The notes under the pieces were generated by a model that searched no databases, was not told the DNA's origin, and was given only the letters and a program-made list of their open reading frames with translations. Position numbers and translations under genes: made by a program. Positions 8,749-17,123 of a DNA stretch of 64,000 nucleotides are shown here, in pieces. Source of the DNA: Salinimicrobium sp050750585 (GTDB lineage: Bacteria > Bacteroidota > Bacteroidia > Flavobacteriales > Flavobacteriaceae); assembly GCF_050750585.1 (NCBI RefSeq), contig NZ_JBOJLM010000014.1, positions 35,860-99,859 of the forward strand. The letters run 5' to 3'. The first letter of the stretch is position 1. Every line of letters begins with the position of its first letter.

Positions 8749-9450
8749 TTACAACAAACCTTCATCAGCAAAGCTGAAATAGGACTTTTCGGTTATTATT
8801 AAATGATCCAGAACTTTTATGTCGAGTGATTCGCCGGCTGTCTTAAATTTTTGGGTAAGTTGTTTATCTGCCGCACTTGGATTAAGGTTGCCTGATGGAT
8901 GGTTATGAACCAGTATTGTCGCCGTGGCACCCAAATTTAGTGCCTGTTTGTAGGCCAAACGCACGTCTACCAAAGTTCCCGTTATGCCACCTTTGCTCAG
9001 AGGCAACTCCTGGATGACCTTGTTGGAATTATTGAGGTAGAGGATCCAGAATTCTTCATGAGGCAACTCCCCTATTTTTGGCTGCATAAGCTCAAAAACT
9101 GAAGCACTTGAAGATATCTTTTTCTTTTCTAGAGCTTCAGAAGACCTCCGTCTTCTACCCAACTCCAGTGCGGCCACTATGGTTAAAGCTTTAGCTTCAC
9201 CAATACCTTTTACTTCCATGAGCTGTTTTACAGAAAACCTTCCCAGTTCATTGAGATTATCTTCAGCTTTGAACAGAACTTTTTTACAGACTTCAACTGC
9301 CGATTCGTTTCTACTCCCTGAGCCAATCAAGATTGCCAGCAACTCGGCATCACTTAAAAACTCCCTGCCCTTTTGAAGGAGTTTCTCCCTGGGCCTGTCT
9401 CCCTCTGCCCAGTGTTTAATTGTAAATGCTTTTGATTTCTGAGAATCCAT
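8749..9450 (-). CDS. radC: RadC/JAB-domain protein
   Basis: 233 residues. The N-terminal UPF0758 helix-hairpin-helix region (about 1-100; DRPREKLLQKG, LMEVKGIGEAKA) precedes a JAMM metalloprotease-like domain with the zinc motif HNHPSGNLNPSAAD (about residues 180-193) and an upstream glutamate in a beta strand. Known as RadC; a role in DNA repair has been disputed and the JAMM activity is uncharacterised. It is first in a radC, deacetylase-like, yjjG operon. A near-consensus promoter (TATCTTTA) lies about 20 bases before the ATG. Confidence 0.92.
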   Translation of the reverse strand: MDSQKSKAFTIKHWAEGDRPREKLLQKGREFLSDAELLAILIGSGSRNESAVEVCKKVLFKAEDNLNELGRFSVKQLMEVKGIGEAKALTIVAALELGRRRRSSEALEKKKISSSASVFELMQPKIGELPHEEFWILYLNNSNKVIQELPLSKGGITGTLVDVRLAYKQALNLGATATILVHNHPSGNLNPSAADKQLTQKFKTAGESLDIKVLDHLIITEKSYFSFADEGLL

Positions 9451-9489
9451 TGGCTCAATTTCTCTAAAGATAACAAAATGAAGCTATTC

Positions 9490-9506
9490 CAAAAATGCCA
9501 TTTTAG
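9490..9506. repeat. Dispersed palindrome, copy 3
   Basis: CAAAAATGCCATTTTAG: one mismatch to CAAAAATGNCATTTTTG. It lies in the 52-base gap between mpl and radC and reaches four bases into the mpl stop region. Confidence 0.75.
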
Positions 9507-10858
9507 GATACCCAGTTCTTGATCTCATCAAAATTTAAACCTCCGTAATTACCACTACTCATTAACAAAAGCACTTTATGATCATACTGCTGTTCTTGCA
9601 AGTAAGTTTTAAACTCCAGTGGATTAGTGTAAACCGTTAGATCTGTTCGGGAAAAAGCTTCAAAAATTTGTTCTTTAGAAATGGGCTCCAACTTCTTATT
9701 TTCTACCGCTTCGGGGGAAAAGAAAACCACAGCTTCATCGGCTGCGTTTAGAGAAGACTCGTACTGCTTAAGGAAATCGGCATTTAAGCTGCTATAGGTG
9801 TGTAGTTCGAGACATGCGACCACCTGCCTGTCTGGATACTGTTCCTTCACGGCTTTAGTAGTTGCCATCACCTTTGAAGGACTATGAGCAAAATCTTTAA
9901 ATACGACAGTGTTTTTGGTTTCTACTATCTTCTCCAACCTTTTTGAAGCGCCTTTAAAAGAAGCAATAGCTTCATAAAAATCTTCTTCGTCTATACCCAT
10001 GTGTTGACAAATCCATTTTGCACCTGCTAAATTTTGAAGGTTATGTTCACCAAAAACGGCAACAGGCATATCACCTTCGGGCGTATGCAAAAGTGTATTT
10101 TCATTCTCCACGTGATAACCAGGCGTTCTGTAAGAATGCTTTCTAATGGTATTTGTAGATTCTTCCACCAGTTGCTTCAGGTATTGATCCTCCTCATTAT
10201 ATACCAGGATACCTCCTTTAACTATAGAATCTATAAAAATTTTGAATTGCTCCAGGTATTCTTCAAAAGTGGGAAACACATTGATATGATCCCACGCGAT
10301 TCCGCTAAGTAGCGCGATGTTAGGTTTATAAAGATGAAACTTTGGACGCCTATCTATAGGAGAGGATAAGTACTCATCTCCCTCAAGCACTATAAAATCA
10401 TTTTCTTCGGTTAAGTGAACCATATTCTCAAATCCTTCCAATTGAGCCCCTACCATAAAGTCAACGTTCTTGTGATGGTAGTTCATCACATGTAGAATCA
10501 TCGAGGTTATTGTAGTTTTCCCATGAGAGCCGCCAATAACCACTCTTGTCTTTTCTTTAGATTGTTCGAATAAAAATTCGGGATAAGAATATATAGGAAG
10601 TTCCAGTTCTTTTGCTCTCTTTAATTCGGGATTATCTTCCCGGGCATGCATTCCGAGGATAACAGCATCAAGGTCTTTCGTGATTTTTTCGGGGAACCAA
10701 CCAAACTCATTTGGAAGCAAGCCATTTTTCATCAATCTTGAATGGGAAGGCTCATATATTACATCATCACTCCCAGTGATCGTGTACCCTTTGTCGTGAA
10801 GAGCAAGAGCAAGATTGTGCATTGCACTTCCCCCAATTGCTATAAAATGTAGCTGCAT
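9503..10858 (-). CDS. mpl: UDP-N-acetylmuramate:L-Ala-gamma-D-Glu-meso-DAP ligase (Mpl)
   Basis: 451-residue cytosolic Mur ligase. Mpl attaches the recycled murein tripeptide directly to UDP-MurNAc, bypassing three synthesis steps. N-terminal UDP-binding domain: FIAIGGSAMHNLALAL (1-20). ATP site: GGSHGKTTITSM (about 109-120). Central acidic motif: VLEGDEYLSSPID, which distinguishes Mpl from MurC, as does the opening IAIGG.AMHNLA. C-terminal domain: FKDFAHSPSKVMATT and HTYSSLNADFL. anmK in this window, also a recycling enzyme, agrees with this role. A TATATTTA element lies upstream. Confidence 0.92.
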   Translation of the reverse strand: MQLHFIAIGGSAMHNLALALHDKGYTITGSDDVIYEPSHSRLMKNGLLPNEFGWFPEKITKDLDAVILGMHAREDNPELKRAKELELPIYSYPEFLFEQSKEKTRVVIGGSHGKTTITSMILHVMNYHHKNVDFMVGAQLEGFENMVHLTEENDFIVLEGDEYLSSPIDRRPKFHLYKPNIALLSGIAWDHINVFPTFEEYLEQFKIFIDSIVKGGILVYNEEDQYLKQLVEESTNTIRKHSYRTPGYHVENENTLLHTPEGDMPVAVFGEHNLQNLAGAKWICQHMGIDEEDFYEAIASFKGASKRLEKIVETKNTVVFKDFAHSPSKVMATTKAVKEQYPDRQVVACLELHTYSSLNADFLKQYESSLNAADEAVVFFSPEAVENKKLEPISKEQIFEAFSRTDLTVYTNPLEFKTYLQEQQYDHKVLLLMSSGNYGGLNFDEIKNWVS

Positions 10859-11211
10859 TTTAAAATTTTTGAGTAAATATAAAGGAATAGGAAGAAAGAC
10901 CCCCTTCGAATTAGATCAAAAAAACTCAAATAATCTGTAACAAAAACAGCGTTCTTATGTCCAACTGTGAGTCCCCTTTAATGGACGAAAAACACCTTTA
11001 ACATATTAGATGTAAAAAAACTCCTAAAAATATTTTATTAATGAAAAAATCGTACTTTTAACCTCCCCTACTTCAGCAAGATATAAAAGGTCCAGCTACA
11101 TTCTTTTAGGCTTCTCCCTTAACAGGAGTTTAAGTTTTAAAATGAATGTTTACTTTATATTTGAACCGTATAACCTAAAATGCAATTGATTAAATTTAAC
11201 ACTTAAAGCCT
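10859..11211 (+). other. 353-base spacer before the surface-protein operon
   Basis: The spacer separates divergent mpl and the 1562-residue protein. The first 40 bases hold the mpl promoter region on the minus strand. The rest is A/T-rich with no ORF of note. The only clear signal on the plus strand is the TATATTTG element at 11156-11163, about 50 bases before the ATG. No RNA structure or repeat was recognised. Confidence 0.5.
11156..11163 (+). promoter_or_regulatory. Candidate -7 element for the surface-protein operon
   Basis: TATATTTG fits TAnnTTTG exactly. It gives a 5' leader of about 45 bases to the start at 11212. A perfect TTG at -33 is not present, but TTTAAG lies about 23 bases upstream. 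Confidence 0.5.
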
Positions 11212-14200
11212 ATGCGAATTTTTACTCTGGGTAAAATGAGAATACCATTATTCTTTTTTGCCTTATTACTATTTAGCGGAACCTACACATATGGACAGAG
11301 TTGTCCTACTGTAGAGGATGAACTAAGCACGCAGAGTTTCTGCGATACTGAAGAACCAACCTTTGGGAGTCTTCAGGTTTCTTCAGGAACTGATGTCGTG
11401 TGGTATGCGACCGAAAACGCTTCACAACCTTTGGGTAACGATGAATTTATCCCAAACGGAGTTAACATTTATTATGCTGGTTCTTCCACTGGAAATTGCT
11501 CTACGAGACCGGCTGTGACCGTGACAGTCGTTGGTGCACCTAGAATTTTAGGAATCAACGAAAATACCCTGAGACAAGCTGATCCTGGTTCTTCCCTTCC
11601 CCAACTTACTTTCTGTGTTGAGGATGTTAACGATTCTAATTTAACTTTAGCAGACATTCGAACCAGTGCAGATAATAGCGGCAAAATCATATGGTATGCT
11701 GACGCATTTCAGGAAGAGGTATTAACTCAGAGTACTGAACTTGTAAATGGAGCTACCTATTGGGTAGGACAGGAAGGACCTGATGGTTGTATTTCCAGTT
11801 TAAACAGTGTTGAGATAGTTTTATCTAACGAACCAGCTCCAACAGGTGATGAAGCACAGGAGTTTTGTGCAATAAACAACCCTACTCTAGCAGATATTGT
11901 CGCCACCGGCAACAATAGATACTATACCGCAGGAGGAACAAGATTAGCCTCTACTGCTGAATTAGTAGATGGCCGCACTTACTATGTATCTTCGGTAGGA
12001 AGTACTTGTGAAAGTTTTGATCGATTAGCTGTTACTGTAACTGTAACACCAGCTGTAGAGCTTGAGACTACGGGTCCTGGAATAGTCTGCGAACTTGATG
12101 TTCAGGAAACTTTCCCAAGTGTTGATGCCATTGAAAACTACTATTTGAGCTTATTAGGTGAAGGAGTTCCTTCTAATGGAACATTTAATCCTACTCCTGC
12201 TCAAGTGGCAACTCAATATCAAAATGATAACGACGGTATCGGGAATTTTACAACCACTTACACTGTAGGTTGTGACCAGGTAGACCTTACAATATCTGTT
12301 ATAGCTTCGGAAGAAGCTAATGCGGGACAGGATGTCTCTTTGGAATTCGCCATTGATGATGAACCTCAGGTTCTATATTCATTCCTTACCCCAGAAGCAC
12401 AAACTTCAGGAAGTTTTGAAGGCTATCCTGACGGACTTTTCGATCCTGGACAGGCAGGTGCTGGTGTTTACACCGTCACATACACTGTAGATGAAACTAG
12501 TGGTTGTATTACCGGAACAGATTCTGCAATATTCACTATTACAGTAGCTCCTTGTGAGGCTAATGCAGGTGAAGATGTGAATGAAACCTTCTGTCGCACT
12601 GAAATTGAAGCTCTTGTACAGCAAATTATAAATGCACAAGATCCAGGGTCACAAGATCCAGATCCAACAGCAGGTATGGAAGTACTTGCAGAGTGGCTGG
12701 GAGACAGAGACCTTGATGGAACATTTGAAGGAGATTTTACTGGATTACAGAGATTCTTAGTTCCTGGCATACCACTTACTGAACCAGTTACTGTAACAGG
12801 CACGTACATTGTAGGTGAAGGAGAGTGTGAAGATACAGCTGCAATATCTATTACCGTTATAGAGGATGCAAATGCAGGAAATGAGAACTCGATTACATTA
12901 AGTCCTGATGATGCTCCGGTAGATCTATTTACTTTACTTGGGGAAGAGGCCCAAGAAGGAGGAACATGGACCTCTGGCAATGGCACTTTTAATCCTGCAA
13001 CAGATGCAGCCGGCACTTACACTTATACTGTAGGTTCAGGTGATTGTACAGACTCTGCTTCTGTAGTAGTTACTCTTACTACAGACCCTGTAGACCCAGG
13101 GAATCCATCTTCTGGATATGCAATAGTTTGCTCAGTAGATGTAGACACTTTCTTCCCAAGCTATGATGAAATAAGAAAATTCTACCTGCGCCTATTGCCT
13201 ACAGGAACTGCAAGAGATGGCTCCTTCAACCCTACGCCAAGGCAGATCTCTGAAATGTATCAGGCAGATGCTGACAAATTAGGAGAGTTTACAACTATTT
13301 ACACTGTAAACGGAGAATCTTATGAACTCACCATCAATGTAGTTACTGAAGCCAATGCCGGGAATGATGCCACTATTACTCTTACTACAGAAGACGATGC
13401 AGTAAACCTATTTGAGTATTTAGGAGAAAACGCTCAGCAAGGTGGAACCTGGAATACAGGAAACGGAACTTTTGATCCAACCACTGACGAAGCCGGAACC
13501 TTCACCTATACAGTAGGGTACGAAAGCTGCATGGATTCTGCAACCGTAACAGTAATTGTAAACGATCCAACCGACCCAACAGATCCAACTACACCAGGTA
13601 GTGGTTATGCTATAGTTTGTGCAGGAGATGTTGATACTTTCTTCCCAAGCTATGATGAAATAAGAAAATTCTACCTTAGGCTTCTTCCTACAGGTGTAGC
13701 AACAAACGGTACTTTTAATCCGACACCAAGGCAAATTTCTGAAATGTATCAGGCAGATGCTGATAAATTAGGAGAATTCACCACTGTATACACCGCCCCT
13801 GACGCACAAACGTATGAATTAACCATTAATGTAGTTGCTGAAGCTTTTGCCGGAGATGACGCCACTGTTACTTTAACTACAGAAGACGATGCAGTAACCC
13901 TATTTGAGTATTTAGGAGAAAACGCTCAGCAAGGTGGAACCTGGAGTAACGGAGACGGAACTTTTGATCCAGCTACAGACGAACCAGGAACTTTCACTTA
14001 CACTGTGGGTTATGAAGGTTGTATAGATTCAGCTACTGTTACTGTTACAGTATCAACTGATCCTTGCACAGGTATTGTAGATGCTGGAACAGACAGTTCA
14101 GCAAATGTTTGTGAAACTGATGTTCAAACTACTTTCCCAAGTATCGACGAAATAAGAAAATTCTACCTTGGCCTTCTGGATGCAGGAGTGTCCGTAGATG

Positions 14201-15900
14201 GAACTTTTAGTCCAACTCCAGCTGAGATCTCAGCTATGTACCAGGCTGATGAAGATGGTTTAGGTGATTTCACTACAACCTACACCCTTACTGATGGAGA
14301 GTGTACAGATTCAGCAGAACTTACAGTAACAATAATACCTACTGAACCTGCAAGCACAGGTAACATAGATGGTATAACTACCTGTACTGCCGAAGGAACT
14401 ATTAATCTTTTTGATTTCCTTACTGAAGACAACACTTTAGGCGGAACTTTCTCTGATGCTTCAGGAGTAATTACTGATGGAATGTTGGACGTATCTGAAG
14501 AAGGTGCTTTCACCATCACTTACACCGTTGAAGAAGGTGATACTGAAAGTTGTATAGAAGGAAGTGCCTCTACTACCTTTACTGTTAATGTAACTGCTAA
14601 CACTGCCAATGCAGGAGCAGACAATTCAGTAGAAGTTTGTAATTCTGAAGTAGAAAATCTCTCCAATGCAGGTGTTAGAAATCTTTATATAAGCCTTCTT
14701 GAATCAGGAGTGGCTACAAATGGAAGCTTTAACCCAACCATTCAGGAAATCATAGATGATTACAATATCAACAGCAAATTTGGAGACTTCACCACTACTT
14801 ACACAGTAGGAACCGGTCAGTGTACAGATTCTGCCGTACTTACGGTTACAGTTCTTGAAAACCCTGACGCCGGACAAAATGCTACTGTAAATCTTGAAGA
14901 AGATGCAACAGAAACAGTAGACCTTTTTGCCGAACTTGGAGGAACACCTGAAACTGGTGGAACCTGGACTTTTGATGGTGATGAAGTTGATGCAACTTTT
15001 GATCCTGCAACCGATGCAGAAGGCGTATATACTTATACTGTAACTAGCGACAACGGATGTTCAGCTTCAGCTACAGTGACTGTAATTGTTGGAACTCAAG
15101 AACCAGAATGTAACGGAGAAAACACTCCGGCCGCCCCAACAGTGACGCCATTTGATGGTTGTGCTGCCAGCAATGCGACTGTAGCCGATCTTGACATTTC
15201 TGGTGAAGCCGACGCAGTGTTTACTGTTTATTCTGATGAAACACTTCAAACAGAGGTAGATGCTACACAAGTGCTTACTGCAGGAACATATTATGTTACA
15301 CAAACAAATACTACTGGTTGTGTATCTGATGCTACTGCCGTAACTGTAACTTTAAATGATGTAGACGCACCATCTCTGGTAACTGAACCAGAACAACTAT
15401 GCGCCGGTCAGGATTTGACAGTAGGTGATCTTGAAGGTAGCGTTATTGCTAACGGAGATCTTGTATGGTACACTACCGCTACAGGTTCAGAAACTGTATC
15501 TCCATCCACTCCGCTGCAGAACGGCACAACTTTATTCGCCGCTGCCGTTGATGCAACTACTGGATGTGAAAGTTCTACAAGAACTCCTGTACAGGTAAAT
15601 CTATCCAATTGCGAGATTGTTATTCCTGAAATATTCTCTCCAAACGGTGATGCCATTAATGACCGGTTTGTAATTCAGAACATTTCTTCGGAATATCCAA
15701 ACCACATGATGGAGATCTACAATAGATGGGGTGAGCCTGTATATAAAGGCCAGGTTGGAAAATCTCAGGGATGGGATGGTACTTCTTCGGAAGGATCATT
15801 CGGAAGCGGAGTACTTCCAGTAGGAGTTTACTTCTATATCCTAAACTATAACGACGGACAGACCGCTCCTATTCAAGGTAGAGTGTACTTAAGCAGATAA
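11212..15900 (+). CDS. Giant repeat protein with type IX secretion gliding-motility C-terminal domain
   Basis: 1562 residues. A signal peptide (ending near YGQ) is followed by Ig-like modules (about 30-290) and then a six-fold super-repeat (period 163-180 residues; units start near 291, 459, 639, 802, 965 and 1141). Each super-repeat pairs an A unit (Cys, DV, FPS, DEIRKFYLxLL, FNPTP, MYQ, FTTxYT) with a B unit (ANAG, LFEYLG, GGTW, GTFDPATD, YTVG). Two more Ig-like modules follow, then a type B sorting domain (about 1475-1562; IPEIFSPNGDAIND, NRWGEPVYKG, GVYFYIL), which marks cargo of the type IX system. It is likely a cell-surface adhesin of the SprB/CHU type, exported by the system to which PorV and GldJ belong and co-transcribed with the SprF-like gene. 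Ligand unknown. Confidence 0.88.
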   Translation: MRIFTLGKMRIPLFFFALLLFSGTYTYGQSCPTVEDELSTQSFCDTEEPTFGSLQVSSGTDVVWYATENASQPLGNDEFIPNGVNIYYAGSSTGNCSTRPAVTVTVVGAPRILGINENTLRQADPGSSLPQLTFCVEDVNDSNLTLADIRTSADNSGKIIWYADAFQEEVLTQSTELVNGATYWVGQEGPDGCISSLNSVEIVLSNEPAPTGDEAQEFCAINNPTLADIVATGNNRYYTAGGTRLASTAELVDGRTYYVSSVGSTCESFDRLAVTVTVTPAVELETTGPGIVCELDVQETFPSVDAIENYYLSLLGEGVPSNGTFNPTPAQVATQYQNDNDGIGNFTTTYTVGCDQVDLTISVIASEEANAGQDVSLEFAIDDEPQVLYSFLTPEAQTSGSFEGYPDGLFDPGQAGAGVYTVTYTVDETSGCITGTDSAIFTITVAPCEANAGEDVNETFCRTEIEALVQQIINAQDPGSQDPDPTAGMEVLAEWLGDRDLDGTFEGDFTGLQRFLVPGIPLTEPVTVTGTYIVGEGECEDTAAISITVIEDANAGNENSITLSPDDAPVDLFTLLGEEAQEGGTWTSGNGTFNPATDAAGTYTYTVGSGDCTDSASVVVTLTTDPVDPGNPSSGYAIVCSVDVDTFFPSYDEIRKFYLRLLPTGTARDGSFNPTPRQISEMYQADADKLGEFTTIYTVNGESYELTINVVTEANAGNDATITLTTEDDAVNLFEYLGENAQQGGTWNTGNGTFDPTTDEAGTFTYTVGYESCMDSATVTVIVNDPTDPTDPTTPGSGYAIVCAGDVDTFFPSYDEIRKFYLRLLPTGVATNGTFNPTPRQISEMYQADADKLGEFTTVYTAPDAQTYELTINVVAEAFAGDDATVTLTTEDDAVTLFEYLGENAQQGGTWSNGDGTFDPATDEPGTFTYTVGYEGCIDSATVTVTVSTDPCTGIVDAGTDSSANVCETDVQTTFPSIDEIRKFYLGLLDAGVSVDGTFSPTPAEISAMYQADEDGLGDFTTTYTLTDGECTDSAELTVTIIPTEPASTGNIDGITTCTAEGTINLFDFLTEDNTLGGTFSDASGVITDGMLDVSEEGAFTITYTVEEGDTESCIEGSASTTFTVNVTANTANAGADNSVEVCNSEVENLSNAGVRNLYISLLESGVATNGSFNPTIQEIIDDYNINSKFGDFTTTYTVGTGQCTDSAVLTVTVLENPDAGQNATVNLEEDATETVDLFAELGGTPETGGTWTFDGDEVDATFDPATDAEGVYTYTVTSDNGCSASATVTVIVGTQEPECNGENTPAAPTVTPFDGCAASNATVADLDISGEADAVFTVYSDETLQTEVDATQVLTAGTYYVTQTNTTGCVSDATAVTVTLNDVDAPSLVTEPEQLCAGQDLTVGDLEGSVIANGDLVWYTTATGSETVSPSTPLQNGTTLFAAAVDATTGCESSTRTPVQVNLSNCEIVIPEIFSPNGDAINDRFVIQNISSEYPNHMMEIYNRWGEPVYKGQVGKSQGWDGTSSEGSFGSGVLPVGVYFYILNYNDGQTAPIQGRVYLSR

Positions 15901-15920
15901 TTTTGAAATATTCGAAACAA

Positions 15921-17111
15921 ATGAGAAATTCTTTTATAAAAATTTTTACAGTTGTTTGCATTGCCCTTTTTTCACTAAAGGGTAATGCACAACAAGATCC
16001 CATGTATACCCAGTACATGTATAACATGAGCGTGATAAATCCTGCTTATGCATTAGATGACCTGGGAATGCTAAACGTTGGTGGCGTTTATAGAAACCAA
16101 TGGGCCGGGATGGACGGAGCTCCTGAAACTGCCAATTTCTTTGCCCACACCGGGCTTAGCGAAAGGATTGAAGCAGGTATCTCCATAGTTCACGACGAGA
16201 TTGGAGATATAGTTAAAGAAAACAACCTTTATGCCGATGTGGCTTATGTCCTTCCGGTATCAGAAACTTCAAAATTATCTTTTGGGGTGAAAGCAGGGGT
16301 TACTTTCTTTGACGCAAACCTCACTGCTCTTGAAACCGGGAATAACGAACAAGTTGATCCTGCCGCTCAAAACGTTAGTGAAGCATTTCCAAACTTTGGT
16401 GTTGGTGCTTACTGGTTTGGTGATAAATACTATGTAGGTCTATCGGCTCCAAACCTTTTCACGTCAAAACACCTTGAAAACGAAACAGGACTGGCTCGTT
16501 TGGGAGAGGAAAATATCCACTACTTCCTTACCGGGGGGTATGTATTCGACCTTAACCAAAACCTAAAGCTTAAACCGGCCTTTATGGCTCGTGCAGTAGA
16601 AGGAGCTCCTCTTTCTGTTGACATTACAGCAAACGTGCTTCTTTACAATCGTTTTGAAGCAGGTGTAGCTTACCGTTTTGATGAAACAGTAAGTGGATTG
16701 GTGAACTTTAGAGTTACTCCTGAACTTAGAATAGGTTACGCCTACGACTATACAACAGGAAACCTATACTTCCTTACCGGGGGGTATGTATTCGACCTTA
16801 ACCAAAACCTAAAGCTTAAACCGGCCTTTATGGCTCGTGCAGTAGAAGGAGCTCCTCTTTCTGTTGACATTACAGCAAACGTGCTTCTTTACAATCGTTT
16901 TGAAGCAGGTGTAGCTTACCGTTTTGATGAAACAGTAAGTGGATTGGTGAACTTTAGAGTTACTCCTGAACTTAGAATAGGTTACGCCTACGACTATACA
17001 ACAGGAAACCTAAGTGACTTTAATGATGGCACACATGAAATCATGGTACTTTTTGACCTTGACCTCCTCGGCCTTTCAAAAGGTTACAACGTATCCCCAA
17101 GATTCTTCTAA
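15921..17111 (+). CDS. PorP/SprF-family outer membrane protein with exact internal duplication
   Basis: 396 residues. Signal peptide MRNSFIKIFTVVCIALFSLKGNAQ, then the family hallmark QQDPMYTQYMYNMSVINPAYA. SprF-type proteins are outer membrane barrels that support export or anchoring of a partner adhesin encoded just upstream, as here. Family members are usually about 300-330 residues; this one is about 80 longer because residues 201-282 and 283-364 are identical (DNA 16521-16766 and 16767-17012). Without the second copy it would be about 314 residues. I chose the ATG at 15921 because the frame before it opens only with a TTG and the signal peptide starts here. It lies 20 bases after the adhesin gene and 12 before the OmpA gene. 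Confidence 0.9.
   Translation: MRNSFIKIFTVVCIALFSLKGNAQQDPMYTQYMYNMSVINPAYALDDLGMLNVGGVYRNQWAGMDGAPETANFFAHTGLSERIEAGISIVHDEIGDIVKENNLYADVAYVLPVSETSKLSFGVKAGVTFFDANLTALETGNNEQVDPAAQNVSEAFPNFGVGAYWFGDKYYVGLSAPNLFTSKHLENETGLARLGEENIHYFLTGGYVFDLNQNLKLKPAFMARAVEGAPLSVDITANVLLYNRFEAGVAYRFDETVSGLVNFRVTPELRIGYAYDYTTGNLYFLTGGYVFDLNQNLKLKPAFMARAVEGAPLSVDITANVLLYNRFEAGVAYRFDETVSGLVNFRVTPELRIGYAYDYTTGNLSDFNDGTHEIMVLFDLDLLGLSKGYNVSPRFF
16521..17012 (+). repeat. Perfect 246-bp direct tandem duplication within the sprF-like gene
   Basis: Copy one is 16521-16766 and copy two 16767-17012, abutting with no spacer. I compared them base by base and found no difference. The first mismatches appear directly outside (C at 16520 versus A at 16766; T at 16767 versus A at 17013). 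The unit is 82 codons, so the frame is kept. It spans the TGGYVFDLNQNL...DYTTGNL part of the barrel. Confidence 0.97.
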
Positions 17112-17123
17112 AACCTAAGAAAC

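Noticed and set aside
12468..13016. 182-residue ORF antisense to the giant surface protein.
   Set aside because: It is Ser/Pro/Val-rich low-complexity translation caused by the repeat codons on the other strand, with no start signal or domain.
13100..14900. CRISPR-like regular repeats.
   Set aside because: The repeats are in-frame protein repeats of about 490 bp, not short direct repeats with spacers.
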